A DNA stretch of 64,000 nt. Source: an uncultured Oscillospiraceae bacterium (lineage in GTDB: Bacteria > Bacillota > Clostridia > Oscillospirales > Oscillospiraceae). The position numbers and the translations under genes were made by a program. The notes beneath the pieces are model-generated. The model was not told the origin of the DNA and did not search any database. It saw only the letters and a program-made list of their open reading frames with translations. This document shows, one piece after another, positions 56,127 to 64,000 of the stretch (position 1 is the first letter of the stretch; every line of letters starts with the position of its first letter). Location of the stretch: contig CAKTKC010000016.1 in assembly GCA_934569225.1 (NCBI GenBank), forward strand, positions 1 through 64,000. The letters are read 5' to 3'.

Positions 56127-58481
56127 TTACCCCCTTATGAGCTTCCAGAATGCCTTGCCGCGGTGGTCGTTCGCCTGCAAAACCATGGCTTCCGCCACCC
56201 GGATGGGCAGCATTCCGCCGCTCTGGCATACCACGCTGTCGATCATGCCGTTCTCCATGCCCATCAGCACCATCACGACCTGGGGGTCGTCGTGGGGGAT
56301 GCCCTTGAACATGGAATACACCAGCGGCCGCGCCGCTTCCCGTACCAGTCTCGCAAGGGGAGACGCTTCCGCCAGCTGGTTCAGGGAGTTATACAGGGTG
56401 TAGTCCCCCGGCTTCCGGTCGTCGAAGTGGCTGAGGGGCTTTCCGTAAAGCGCCGCGAACTGCTGCTGGGTTACGCCATGCAAATCCTTTTGGAAATAGT
56501 CGGAAAGTCTTTCCCGGTCGCTACGCGTGCAGGCTTCGCCCCGCACCGTCACTGTCTGCGCCAGACGGACATCCTCCACGGAGCTTCCGATAAGCACCCG
56601 GTATGTACCGCCGATCATCCGGAAACGGCCCTCGTCAAACATGGAGAAGCTTCTTTCGTCCAGCTCCATCGTGACGCGCTTCGTCTCGCCGGGCGCCAGC
56701 ATGACCTTTTGGAAGCCTTTCAGTTCCTTCTTTGCCCGCAGATAATCGGCGGGCGGATTTTCCACGTACAGCTCCACGATCTCAGCACCCGCCGCGCTGC
56801 CGGTGTTGGTCACATCCAGAGAAACGGTCAGCTTTCCGCCCTCGTAGGTTTCACCGCTCAGTTCCAGGTTGCCGTAAGCAAAGGCCGTATAGCTCAGACC
56901 GAAGCCGAATGGGAACCGCACCGGGATTCCGAAGCTGTCATAGTACCGGTATCCCACAAAAATGCTCTCCCGGTATTCGATGTCGTCGCTGCCTGTGGCA
57001 AAGAATCCATGGCAGGGCGTGTCCTCCACCGCGTAAGGCCAGGATTCCGCCAGCTTTCCGCTGGGATTCACCCGACCCGTCAGCAGCTCGCCGCAGGCTT
57101 CCCCAACAGCCTCGCCGCCGAGGTACATCTGCAAAATGCCCCGCACTTTGTTTTCAAAGGCCATGTCATAGGGTGCGCCGCTGAAGGACACCACTGCCAC
57201 ATTGGGGTTAATTTCGCAGATTTTGTTCAGCAGATGCAGCTGATTTGCGGGCATGGCGAGGCTTTCCCGGTCGTAGCCCTCCCCCTCATACTGGTCGGTC
57301 AGGCCGCCGAAAAACAGAACCGTTTTCTTGTTTGCTGCCAGAGCCAGCGCCTGCTCCTCCAATTCCCGGTTTTCCTCGTCTTTCAGAGAATATCCGGGGG
57401 CGTAAGTGACCGTCACCCCCAGCTTCCGCAGCGCGTCCAGCGCACTCGGGGTTTTGGCTGTGTTGATGTGGCTGCTGCCGCCGCCCTGAAAACGCATCTG
57501 CTCCGCCAGAGCACCGATGACCACCACGTTCGCATCCTGAGAAATTGGGAGTATCCCGTCGTTTTTCAGGAGAACCGCGCTTTCACAGGCGAGCTGTTTT
57601 GCGATCTCGTGGGCGTCCGACGTATCCTTTTTCACCCTGTTGTCCGGCGCGTACTTTTTCACCAGCTTTTCAATTCTTCCGGCGGCCTGGGCGATTTCGG
57701 CTTCCGAAATTTCCCCCGCCTTGAGCGCCGCTTTCAGCTTCCGGGCGTGGACCCCGTGGCTGTCCGGCATTTCCAGATCCATGCCCGCCTTCACGGCCTT
57801 CGCCAGATCTGCGCAGGCGCCCCAGTCGGAAATGACGACTCCGTCAAAGCCCCATTCCTCCCGGAGAATTTCCGTTAGGAGGTGACGGTTTTCGCAGGCA
57901 TAGTGCCCGTTCAGGCGGTTGTAGGACGCCATCACCGTCGCAGGACGCGCCGTTTTCACCACGTATTCAAAGGCGCTGAGATAAATTTCCCGCAGGGCGC
58001 GCTCGTCGATCTGGCTGTTGGCGGTCTGGCGGTTGGTTTCCTGGTTGTTGGCCGCAAAATGCTTGAGGGAAACCGCCACGTTCTCTCCCTGGGCGGCATT
58101 CACGTAGGCCGCGCCCAGCCGCCCGGCCAGGAAGGGGTCTTCGCTGAAATACTCAAAATTCCTGCCGCACAGCGGGGAACGCTTCATATTGATGCCCGGC
58201 CCCAGGAGCACGGAAACGTCCGCGTTCCATGCTTCCTTCGCAACCGCCCTGCCCAGCCGCTCCGCCGCGGTCACATCCCACGAACAGGCTAAGGCGCTGG
58301 CCGTGGGGTAGCAGGTGGACACCAGACTGACGTTGTTCTGGCGCTCCTTTTCCTCCTGTTTGCGCAGGCCGTGAGGGCCGTCGGACAGATGGACGGAGGG
58401 CAAGTCCTCCGTTTCCTGGGTGTGCCACATGCCGTTTCCTGTCAGAAGCTTGATTTTCTCGTTGATATTGCCTTTCTCCAT
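56127..58481 (-). CDS. GH3-family beta-glucosidase
   Basis: 784 residues with the usual order: N-terminal TIM barrel (about 1-240; HLSDGPHGLR, KHFAANNQETNR, and the nucleophile Asp in GFDGVVISDWGACADL near 218), a central alpha/beta sandwich (about 270-510; ESAVLLKNDGILPI, IGALAEQMRFQGGGSSHI) and a C-terminal FnIII-like domain (about 560-640; FGFGLSYTAFAYGN...VTNTGSAAGAEIVELYV). No signal peptide, so it works in the cytoplasm on the imported oligosaccharide. First gene of the operon with the GPH transporter. AAGGAGG precedes the ATG. Confidence 0.95.
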   Translation of the reverse strand: MEKGNINEKIKLLTGNGMWHTQETEDLPSVHLSDGPHGLRKQEEKERQNNVSLVSTCYPTASALACSWDVTAAERLGRAVAKEAWNADVSVLLGPGINMKRSPLCGRNFEYFSEDPFLAGRLGAAYVNAAQGENVAVSLKHFAANNQETNRQTANSQIDERALREIYLSAFEYVVKTARPATVMASYNRLNGHYACENRHLLTEILREEWGFDGVVISDWGACADLAKAVKAGMDLEMPDSHGVHARKLKAALKAGEISEAEIAQAAGRIEKLVKKYAPDNRVKKDTSDAHEIAKQLACESAVLLKNDGILPISQDANVVVIGALAEQMRFQGGGSSHINTAKTPSALDALRKLGVTVTYAPGYSLKDEENRELEEQALALAANKKTVLFFGGLTDQYEGEGYDRESLAMPANQLHLLNKICEINPNVAVVSFSGAPYDMAFENKVRGILQMYLGGEAVGEACGELLTGRVNPSGKLAESWPYAVEDTPCHGFFATGSDDIEYRESIFVGYRYYDSFGIPVRFPFGFGLSYTAFAYGNLELSGETYEGGKLTVSLDVTNTGSAAGAEIVELYVENPPADYLRAKKELKGFQKVMLAPGETKRVTMELDERSFSMFDEGRFRMIGGTYRVLIGSSVEDVRLAQTVTVRGEACTRSDRERLSDYFQKDLHGVTQQQFAALYGKPLSHFDDRKPGDYTLYNSLNQLAEASPLARLVREAARPLVYSMFKGIPHDDPQVVMVLMGMENGMIDSVVCQSGGMLPIRVAEAMVLQANDHRGKAFWKLIRG

Positions 58482-58519
58482 AGAAGTCCCTCCTTCAAAT
58501 TGTCGTTTTTACGGGTACC

Positions 58520-58548
58520 ATCATACCATACTTGGGAACCCGCCGCAA
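58520..58548 (-). promoter_or_regulatory. Promoter of the GH3-GPH operon
   Basis: Minus strand TTGCGG (58543-58548), 17 bases, TATGAT (58520-58525), 39 bases before the start. Confidence 0.75.
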
Positions 58549-58631
58549 GGGTTACGGAAATCACTCCTGTGATTTTCCACTGGTAAAGCACGGCCTCGTT
58601 CAAATTGCGCAAATTTTTTTCATTTTCCCTC

Positions 58632-58662
58632 TTGACTCTCACCCAACGTCATAGTTTATACT
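58632..58662 (+). promoter_or_regulatory. MerR-type promoter with 19-base spacer
   Basis: TTGACT (58632-58637), 19 bases, TATACT (58657-58662). The spacer contains GACTCTCACCCAACGTC, with TGAC/GTCA half-sites, the binding pattern of MerR-family activators that twist long-spaced promoters into use. It lies 23 bases before the merR-like start, so the gene is autoregulated. Confidence 0.85.
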
Positions 58663-58684
58663 GTTTTCATCGGGAGGGATGGAA

Positions 58685-59404
58685 ATGGAAACCGTCAAAG
58701 AAGTCAGCCGCATCACCGGCGTGAGTGTGCGCACGCTCCACCATTATGACGCTATCGGCCTGCTGAAGCCAACCGCGGTGACGGAAGCGGGCTATCGGCT
58801 GTATGACGACGCGGCACTGAAACGGATGCAGTCTATCCTGCTTTTCCGGGAGCTGCAATTCCCGCTGAAGGACATCAAACGGATTCTGGACGCCCCGGAT
58901 TTTGACCCTATGACCGCCCTTGCCCAGCAGGTACGGTTGCTGGAAATGCAGCGGGAGCATCTGGAGCAGCTCATTTCCCACGCCCGAGAAATTCAAAGAA
59001 CAGGAGTGTTTTCTATGGACTTTTCCAAATTTGATACCAGTGAAATCGAAAAATACACAGCGCAGGCCAAGCAGAAGTGGGGCAAAACCCAGGCATGGCA
59101 GGAGTTTGAAAAGAAAAACGTCACGCCCCGGCAGACGCAGGAGAACGCCGACGATCTGATGGAGATTTTCGCCCGGTTCGGCGCCATCCGGGACGCTTCC
59201 CCTGCCTCCCGGGAGGCGCAGGCGCTGGTTGCCGAGCTGCAAAACTTCATCACGAACCACTATTACACCTGCACCAAAGAAATCCTGCAAGGTCTGGGGC
59301 AGATGTACATTGCCGGCGACAGCATGACGGAGAACATCGACGCCGCCGGTGGCGCCGGTACGGCGCAGTTCGCCCACGCGGCAATTGAAGAATTCTGCAA
59401 ATAA
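58685..59404 (+). CDS. MerR-family regulator with TipAS-like effector domain
   Basis: 239 residues. HTH-wing (1-70): ETVKEVSRITGVSVRTLHHYDAIGLLKPTAVTEAGYRLYDDAALKRMQSILLFRELQFPLKDIKRIL, then a long dimer helix (about 75-115) and a TipAS-like helical domain (about 120-239; YTAQAKQKWGKTQAWQEFEKKNV, LMEIFARFGAIRDASPASREAQALVAELQNFITNHYYTCTKEILQGLGQMY). TipAS domains bind thiopeptides and other drugs. ATG 58685 is chosen: GGGAGGG lies 7 bases upstream, whereas an ATG at 58679 is too close to it. Confidence 0.93.
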   Translation: METVKEVSRITGVSVRTLHHYDAIGLLKPTAVTEAGYRLYDDAALKRMQSILLFRELQFPLKDIKRILDAPDFDPMTALAQQVRLLEMQREHLEQLISHAREIQRTGVFSMDFSKFDTSEIEKYTAQAKQKWGKTQAWQEFEKKNVTPRQTQENADDLMEIFARFGAIRDASPASREAQALVAELQNFITNHYYTCTKEILQGLGQMYIAGDSMTENIDAAGGAGTAQFAHAAIEEFCK

Positions 59405-59410
59405 ACACTC

Positions 59411-59442
59411 AAGCGTCTGCGGTCAATGGCCGCAGACACTTT
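59411..59442. terminator. Terminator between convergent MerR and CAT-like genes
   Basis: GTCTGCGG / CCGCAGAC stem with flanking AAGC..ACTTT pairing, between two convergent stops. Confidence 0.75.
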
Positions 59443-59445
59443 GTT

Positions 59446-60084
59446 TCATTTCAGTGCCTGAATCCGCCGGGTCAACGCTTCCACGAAGCGCCCGATGTGT
59501 ACCCCGTCGATCAGCCGGTGGTTGACCTCCACGGAAATCCCCAGATACACCCGGTCGTTTTCCAAAGTATACTTTCCCCAGCAGATTCTGGGAATGGAAT
59601 CGTCTCTGGCGTTTGGGGCTAACAGATCCCGCTCGTTGGTCACGGCGGTGACGTCCATCCATGGCAAGCAGGAGAAATAAATCAAATCGTCCGCCTGCCC
59701 CGCCATGTCGATGAAACAATCCTGTTTCCCGCTGACCTCTCTGGCTCTCCCGCAGAATTCGACGATTGACCCCTCACAGGGCATGGTCACGATATGAAAC
59801 AGCTCGCTTCCCTTTTTGAGATCGGTAAAGCTGGGCTTCTGCGCATCCAGCTCCACGACATTTTCTCCCCGAATCCGGCAGGCAAAGGCCGGTACGTCCT
59901 GCAATGCCTTGCAGCAAAGATAGATCAGCCCATAGTAAAAGGAAATCTTCCGCTCTTTGCAGTAATTCCGAAGCGCCGTCACGTCCTGACGGAATGTGAC
60001 GGCGTAAAAAGGGTTGGAGATCCCGCTGAAAAAGTCGAATATCTCCCGTCTCGGCCAAGCTGCCTTGTCAATGATGCGATCCAT
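59446..60084 (-). CDS. Chloramphenicol acetyltransferase-like enzyme (CAT-A family)
   Basis: 212 residues, the size of type A CAT trimers. Family blocks: RREIFDFFSGISNPFYAVTFRQDVTALRNYCKERKISFYYGLIYLCCKAL, IYFSCLPWMDVTAVTN (SxxPWxxxT) and VEVNHRLIDGVHIGRFVEAL, in which His-x3-Asp-Gly is retained (HRLIDG) while the first His of the usual HHxxxDG is Asn. Catalytic His and Asp are thus present. It could acetylate chloramphenicol or be a housekeeping acyltransferase. ATG 60084 has GGGAGG upstream. Confidence 0.87.
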   Translation of the reverse strand: MDRIIDKAAWPRREIFDFFSGISNPFYAVTFRQDVTALRNYCKERKISFYYGLIYLCCKALQDVPAFACRIRGENVVELDAQKPSFTDLKKGSELFHIVTMPCEGSIVEFCGRAREVSGKQDCFIDMAGQADDLIYFSCLPWMDVTAVTNERDLLAPNARDDSIPRICWGKYTLENDRVYLGISVEVNHRLIDGVHIGRFVEALTRRIQALK

Positions 60085-60243
60085 AATGCCTCCCTTTGCC
60101 TGCTTCGGGGCACACCTGAAAAATAAACACATTTTCCCACAAAAGCGGGCTATCCAATTTTGCGGTATTATGGTACAATCATAGCATACATCACAGCGGC
60201 ATTGCAAGCCGTCCGGAATCCTGAAAGAAACGAGGACTGCAAT

Positions 60244-60435
60244 ATGGAAAAGCGTCTGTATAAATCCAATCAGAACAAAATGATCGACGGTGTCTGCGGA
60301 GGCATCGCCGAATACTTCGGCGTCGACCCCACCGTGGTGCGCCTGCTCTGGGCGCTGTTCAGCCTGATGGGCGGCAGCGGTATCCTGGCGTACATCATCG
60401 CCGCGATCATCATCCCCCGCAACCCGGTCTGCTGA
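60244..60435 (+). CDS. PspC-domain small membrane protein
   Basis: 63 residues starting MEKRLYKSNQNKMIDGVCGG, continuing IAEYFGVDPTVVRLLWALFSL and a single helix (about 32-56, GGSGILAYIIAAIIIP). The RLYRSxxxxxIxGVCGGIAEYFxxDPTxVR pattern is the PspC signature. Members buffer membrane stress. ATG 60244 follows a GAGGA SD. It is monocistronic between opposite-strand neighbours. Confidence 0.92.
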   Translation: MEKRLYKSNQNKMIDGVCGGIAEYFGVDPTVVRLLWALFSLMGGSGILAYIIAAIIIPRNPVC

Positions 60436-60454
60436 CGGGGCAGGATATGTCCGG

Positions 60455-61327
60455 TCAATCCCAGATGCTCAGCTGTCCGCCGTCGTCCTTTTCTTCAAAT
60501 GCCGACAGATAGCGGAATATCTGGTCGTTATCGTGGACGATCCCGTATTTTTCGCACTTCCGGTGGAAAAGCCGCATCAGCTTCTGGCTGCTGCCGCTCT
60601 CTATCATGTATTGATCGCCGTAAGTGCGGATGTACTGTTCCTTCAGTCCCGGAAACAGCCGGTCTAACTGCCCGTAAAAATACTCCCGGTTTCCTTCCCG
60701 GAGCGTCAGCCCCATGCCGAAGCAGATGATCCCGTAGACCTTCGCCTCCGCGCACATGTCCAGAATGCCGGAAATGTTTTCCTCCGTATCGTTGATAAAG
60801 GGCAGAATCGGCGACAGCCACACAACGGTCGGTATCCCACAGTCCCGCAGCGTTTGCAGCACTTCAAAGCGCTCTCTCGTGGTGCTGACATTCGGCTCGA
60901 TCTTCTGGCACAGGTCTTCATCGCAGGTGGTCAGCGTCATTTGCACGACACATTTTGTCTTATCGTTTATCTTCTGCAACAAGTCCAAATCCCTCAGAAT
61001 GCGGTCGGATTTGGTAATGACCGTAAACCCAAAGCCGTATTCATATATCAGCTCCAACGTCTTTCGGACGTTCCCCAGCTTCATTTCCAGAGGGATATAG
61101 GGATCGGTCATGGAGCCTGTGCCGATCATGCACTTTTTCCGCTTACGGGCAAGGGCATCCTCCAGCAATTCGACGGCGTTCTCCTTGACCTCGATATCCT
61201 CAAAGGCGTGCTCCATGTGATAGCACTTGCTTCTGGAATCGCAGTAAATGCACCCGTGGGAGCAGCCGCGGTACAGATTCATCCCGTTTTTCGCGGATAG
61301 GATTCCCTTTGCTTTCACGAAATGTAT
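60455..61327 (-). CDS. SPL-family radical SAM protein
   Basis: About 290 residues. Radical SAM cluster motif CSHGCIYCDSRS (CxxxCxxC) near residue 21-32, then CMIGTGSMTDPYIPLE, VITKSDRILRDLDLL, TLTTCDEDLCQKIEPN and PTVVWLSPILPFINDTEENI, as in the spore-photoproduct-lyase-like Rv2578c group common in Clostridia; the substrate is unknown. Start problem: after the promoter at 61367-61395 the only in-frame starts are ATA 61327 (GGGGGA 7 bases upstream) and GTG 61318 (SD 16 bases away). ATA matches the position of Met in homologues as I remember them. Confidence 0.85.
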   Translation of the reverse strand: MHFVKAKGILSAKNGMNLYRGCSHGCIYCDSRSKCYHMEHAFEDIEVKENAVELLEDALARKRKKCMIGTGSMTDPYIPLEMKLGNVRKTLELIYEYGFGFTVITKSDRILRDLDLLQKINDKTKCVVQMTLTTCDEDLCQKIEPNVSTTRERFEVLQTLRDCGIPTVVWLSPILPFINDTEENISGILDMCAEAKVYGIICFGMGLTLREGNREYFYGQLDRLFPGLKEQYIRTYGDQYMIESGSSQKLMRLFHRKCEKYGIVHDNDQIFRYLSAFEEKDDGGQLSIWD

Positions 61328-61366
61328 GACGTGTTCCCCCTGTCCAGATGTGGTATGGCAGCACCT

Positions 61367-61395
61367 ATTATAGCCTATCTGCGATACAAGCGCAA
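61367..61395 (-). promoter_or_regulatory. Promoter of the radical SAM gene
   Basis: Minus strand TTGCGC (61390-61395), 17 bases, TATAAT (61367-61372), so the transcript starts at about 61360 and excludes upstream start codons. Confidence 0.85.
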
Positions 61396-61444
61396 CCGCA
61401 TAAATCACAACCACCGACCGGTGGCTTTACTCAACCAACGAAAA

Positions 61445-61469
61445 CCGGCGTGACCTGTGCGGTCACGCC
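61445..61469 (-). terminator. Terminator after the DnaJ-domain gene
   Basis: CGGCGTGACC / GGTCACGCCG with a 5-base loop, followed on the minus strand by GGTTTTCG. Confidence 0.8.
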
Positions 61470-61488
61470 GATATTCTTTACCATCTGA

Positions 61489-62139
61489 TCAAATGCAGAA
61501 GAAGCCCCGGCCGTTGCAGCACAGCAGCTGGGCAAAATAGCACAGGCACAGACTGGCACAGGGACTGCCGCCCATGGCAAATCCCCGGAAGTTCCCCGCC
61601 TGCCGGCGGTAGGCCGCGCCGCCGTGTTCGATGACATCCAGGGCACTCAAATACTCCGGGTTGTCGGGATCCATGCTCACCGCCCGGCGGATATGCTCCA
61701 GCGCCGTCACCTGATTGCCCAGTCCGTCGTTTGCCAGCGCGCTGAGGTAATACCACCGGGCGCTGCGCTCCTGGGAATTGTTCAGGACGTTCAGCGCTTC
61801 CTGATACCGGCCGAACTGGATATAACGCATCGCCGCCTGCTGGTACTGATCCCCCGCTGCTTCGCCGTAGGACTGACGGCTGTAACCACCGCCGTAGCCG
61901 CCGAAGGGGTCGCCGTAACCGTAGCCGCCGTATCCGCTGCCCGCACCCGGCTGCTGCGCCTTGTCCGGGTCCTTGATCTGCTCGTAGGCCGCGTTGATCT
62001 CCCGCATTTTCTGCGCGGCGGCCGCGTCCCCCGGATTCCGGTCCGGATGGTATTTCTTTGCCAGCGCCCGATACGCCCGCTTGATCTCCTCGTCGGAGGC
62101 ATCGGGGCTGACCCCCAGAACCTTATACGGATCATCCAT
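61489..62139 (-). CDS. DnaJ-domain protein with tetratricopeptide-like repeats
   Basis: 216 residues. J domain (1-65) [36 protein letters not shown], with the essential HPD. A Gly/Tyr-rich linker (about 68-95, [16 protein letters not shown]) leads to a helical TPR-like part (about 97-165; [60 protein letters not shown]) and a Cys-rich hydrophobic tail. It should recruit DnaK to a particular client. It overlaps the following-upstream DUF5685 gene by 8 bases, so the two probably act together. Confidence 0.9.
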   Translation of the reverse strand: MDDPYKVLGVSPDASDEEIKRAYRALAKKYHPDRNPGDAAAAQKMREINAAYEQIKDPDKAQQPGAGSGYGGYGYGDPFGGYGGGYSRQSYGEAAGDQYQQAAMRYIQFGRYQEALNVLNNSQERSARWYYLSALANDGLGNQVTALEHIRRAVSMDPDNPEYLSALDVIEHGGAAYRRQAGNFRGFAMGGSPCASLCLCYFAQLLCCNGRGFFCI

Positions 62140-62962
62140 CGTTGGCCGCCTCCTCTTTCCGCTTTCCCCGGTAGTTTACCCACACGCCGCTGTACAGAAT
62201 ATTGTCCAGCAGCGCCTTGTCCTGCACCAGGGGGAGCTTTTCATAGCGTTCCGCGCATCTGCCCATGGCAAGCACCAGGTATTCCTCCCAGCGCTTCTCG
62301 TCCTTTTCCATGCCCATGGCCAGATACGGGTTATACTTTCCTTTTCGTTTGTCCTTGTCGTAATCCGCCGCCGCGTCCAGCAGATAGATGAACCTGCCCA
62401 GACTGAAGCCCATCTGCCCCAGGTCTTTCGCCCACATATCCTCCCGGTAAACCAGCAGCTGCGCCATCAGTTCGCCAAAGCAGGAGGCCGGTTCGTCGGG
62501 GTTGGGGCAGTTTTCCTTTTCCATCTGGGATAATCTGGAAATGCAGTTTCTGATCGCCCCGAGCTGCCTCGGCCAGCGATTCTCCAGCTCCGGCAGGAAG
62601 GGCGCCAGCTTGTCCGCCATCAGCCTGGCGGAACGCTTTCCATCGTCCTGCCAGTCGTCCAGGCAGTTGTAATACCCCAGCGCCACGTTCATGTCCGCGG
62701 CATAGCGGATGTATTCGTTGTCCACCCAGGGACGGGGCTTCACGGAGTGCAAGCGGCAGGCTTTCTTCCCGCTTTCCTCCTCCGGTTCATACAGGCTCAT
62801 CAGCAGCAGCGCCAGGAAGGCCATATCATAGCTCAGGCAGATTCTCCCAATGCCTGTGCTTCTCTGCCGGATCTCCCGGCAGATACCGCAGTACACCGCG
62901 CCGTAGCGTTTCTGCTCCTCGGCGGTCAGCTCTTTCCAACTGGCAGTCACATATCCAAACAT
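62132..62962 (-). CDS. DUF5685-family protein
   Basis: 276 residues without signal or membrane helix. The start [34 protein letters not shown], with CxxC, is the DUF5685 opening, and [28 protein letters not shown] is the other well conserved block (Asp-rich, isoprenoid-synthase-like helix). No known activity. Cys residues near the N-terminus suggest a metal or redox role. AAGGAG lies 9 bases before the ATG. Pairing with a DnaJ protein suggests it is a client or partner. Confidence 0.87.
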   Translation of the reverse strand: MFGYVTASWKELTAEEQKRYGAVYCGICREIRQRSTGIGRICLSYDMAFLALLLMSLYEPEEESGKKACRLHSVKPRPWVDNEYIRYAADMNVALGYYNCLDDWQDDGKRSARLMADKLAPFLPELENRWPRQLGAIRNCISRLSQMEKENCPNPDEPASCFGELMAQLLVYREDMWAKDLGQMGFSLGRFIYLLDAAADYDKDKRKGKYNPYLAMGMEKDEKRWEEYLVLAMGRCAERYEKLPLVQDKALLDNILYSGVWVNYRGKRKEEAANDG

Positions 62963-63046
62963 ACCGCATTTCTCCTTTTTGCCGTATCTTACGCGAAGAC
63001 TGTGAACTGCGGTTAAACAACCCGGGAATTTGTAAAAATTTTCCGA

Positions 63047-63871
63047 TCACTTATCCATCAGATACCGGTTCAGCGCGCCGCCGTAGAACAGAATGCTCAT
63101 GCAGCAGTACAGCCACAGCATGGTGATGGCGATGGCGTACACCGAGCCGTAGATCGTGGAATATTTGGAGAAATTCTCCACGTAAATGGAGTAAATGTCC
63201 GAAAACACCAGCCAGCCCAGACTGGACAGCACGCCGCCGGGAAGGCTTTCCATAAAATGATTGCGCTTGTTGGGCAGCGCCATGAACATCAGGGTGAAAA
63301 CCAGGCTCTGCAAAAACAGCAGCAGGAAAAACCGCAGATCAATGAGATCGGTGAAGAAGATCACCACCGGATTATCCACCTGCCGCATTAAGTTAATGAT
63401 CGAGCTGCCGAACACGTGAAGCACCAGGGTCAGCAGCAAAATCAGAATGAACACGAAGGTGTACACCACGCTGATGGAGCGGGTATAAATATATCCCCGG
63501 TTTTCCGACACGCCGTAAACCGCGTTCAGGCCGGTGAGCATTCCGTAAATGCCCCGGCTGGCAGACCACAGCGCCGTCACGGCGGAAACGCCTACCAACG
63601 CGCCGGAGGAATTGCGGTAGGTGCTGTAGATCAGCTCCTCGGCGTCCCCTGCCATGGTGCTGGGCAGGATGTCGCTCAGCATCTCCACCAGCCCCTTCAC
63701 TTCCATCCCCGTATAGCGCAGCACACTGAGAATCAGCACCAGCGCCGGAAAAAAGGCCAGCACAATAAAGTACGCGGCATAGGCGGCATGGAGGGGAATA
63801 TGCATTTGCCTGACGGTTTTGGCGGCGTCCATGACCTTGCCGATCAGACCGCCCTTGGGAAATTCCTTCAT
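63047..63871 (-). CDS. YihY/BrkB-family membrane protein
   Basis: 274 residues with six membrane helices. Family blocks: HIPLHAAYAAYFIVLAFFPALVLILSVLRYTGM, SSGALVGVSAVTALWSASRGIYGMLTGLNAVYGVSENRGYIYTRSISVVYTFVFI and SLPGGVLSSLGWLVFSDIYSIYVENFSKYSTIYGSVYAIAITMLWLYCCMSILFYGGALN. Once misnamed RNase BN; the real function is unknown, possibly transport. GGGGGAG-type SD before the start. No gene lies between it and the partial gene to the right except a strong terminator. Confidence 0.92.
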   Translation of the reverse strand: MKEFPKGGLIGKVMDAAKTVRQMHIPLHAAYAAYFIVLAFFPALVLILSVLRYTGMEVKGLVEMLSDILPSTMAGDAEELIYSTYRNSSGALVGVSAVTALWSASRGIYGMLTGLNAVYGVSENRGYIYTRSISVVYTFVFILILLLTLVLHVFGSSIINLMRQVDNPVVIFFTDLIDLRFFLLLFLQSLVFTLMFMALPNKRNHFMESLPGGVLSSLGWLVFSDIYSIYVENFSKYSTIYGSVYAIAITMLWLYCCMSILFYGGALNRYLMDK

Positions 63872-63904
63872 CGTCTCCCCCGCTTTACTTGTTCAGATAA
63901 GTCA

Positions 63905-63929
63905 GCCCGCAGCCCGAAGGGCTGCGGGC
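63905..63929. terminator. Strong hairpin between the BrkB-family gene and the next gene
   Basis: GCCCGCAGCCC / GGGCTGCGGGC with a 3-base loop; it ends the transcript entering from the right on the minus strand. Confidence 0.8.
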
Positions 63930-63944
63930 AAATCCGTTTCCGTG

Positions 63945-64000
63945 TTATTCTGCGGAGATCAGGTAGTAATATACCGGCTGTCCGCCGCTGAGCAGATTCA
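63945..64000 (-). CDS. C-terminal end of a gene entering from the right edge
   Basis: The frame from 64000 down to TAA at 63945 encodes a tail reading NLLSGGQPVYYYLISAE. An end of the form GGQPxYxYxxSxE reminds me of the DAK2/YloV (fatty-acid kinase FakA) C-terminus, but only 18 codons are visible. Confidence 0.5.
   Translation of the reverse strand, partial: NLLSGGQPVYYYLISAE

Noticed and set aside
59446..60084. Mobile antibiotic-resistance cassette
   Set aside because: No transposase, integrase, inverted repeats or shift in base composition around the CAT-like gene.

Overview
The window comes from a moderately GC-rich Firmicute, most likely a gut anaerobe of the class Clostridia (Oscillospiraceae-like). 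This rests on gene content and is an inference: PPi-dependent phosphofructokinase, butyrate kinase, Prp protease beside L27, a T-box on thrS, a tandem glycine riboswitch, Shine-Dalgarno (SD) sites close to AGGAGG, and short palindromic intergenic repeats of a type I recall from Oscillospiraceae. Most of the window looks like stable chromosome. I see no rRNA operon, CRISPR array, prophage or complete insertion sequence.

Layout. 0-2.4 kb: end of an unknown gene, a TetR-controlled hydrolase with a tiny membrane protein, and tRNA-Val. 2.4-6.1 kb: ribosome and GTPase block (NusG_II protein, rplU-prp-rpmA, nucleoside phosphorylase, obg). 6.3-8.9 kb: AraC regulator and NhaC-type antiporter. 8.9-12.9 kb: YmdB and a YhaO/YhaN (SbcCD-like) pair. 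13-17.1 kb: BlaI/BlaR1-type operon whose sensor carries a long beta-helix ectodomain in place of a penicillin-binding domain, plus a lipoprotein. 17.1-20 kb: divergent glycolytic genes (PPi-PFK, aldolase). 20.1-25.5 kb: repeat pair, then a five-gene operon (membrane protein, ABC exporter, YesM/YesN two-component system). 25.5-28.2 kb: a MITE-like element and three membrane-protein genes. 28.3-30.4 kb: sigma factor with a probable membrane anti-sigma. 30.6-34.6 kb: butyrate kinase, TetR, oleate hydratase, small basic protein.

34.6-38 kb: MFS exporter preceded by a 13-codon leader ORF and mutually exclusive hairpins, then a glycine-riboswitch-controlled AGCS transporter. 38-43 kb: three-gene operon of a TerB_N/TerB_C-like protein, a BrxD-like ATPase and a BrxHI/Lhr-like helicase, without the methylase or PglZ of BREX. 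43.1-47.9 kb: M42 peptidase, YdcF, class-I amidotransferase, T-box-controlled thrS. 48.2-51.1 kb: YabE-like 3D protein, rsmA, YjjG nucleotidase. 51.1-54.6 kb: flavodoxin-corrinoid protein-GntR operon, then PAP2 phosphatase and XRE regulator. 54.7-58.5 kb: GPH sugar transporter and GH3 beta-glucosidase. 58.6-64 kb: MerR regulator, CAT-like acetyltransferase, PspC protein, radical-SAM protein, DnaJ/DUF5685 pair, BrkB-family membrane protein and the tail of one more gene.

The three observations I rate highest are the TerB/BrxD/BrxHI-like operon (38.0-43.1 kb), the leader-peptide attenuator in front of the MFS exporter (35.9-36.1 kb), and the BlaR1-beta-helix receptor (13.5-16.4 kb). All family assignments are made by eye from motifs, without database searches.
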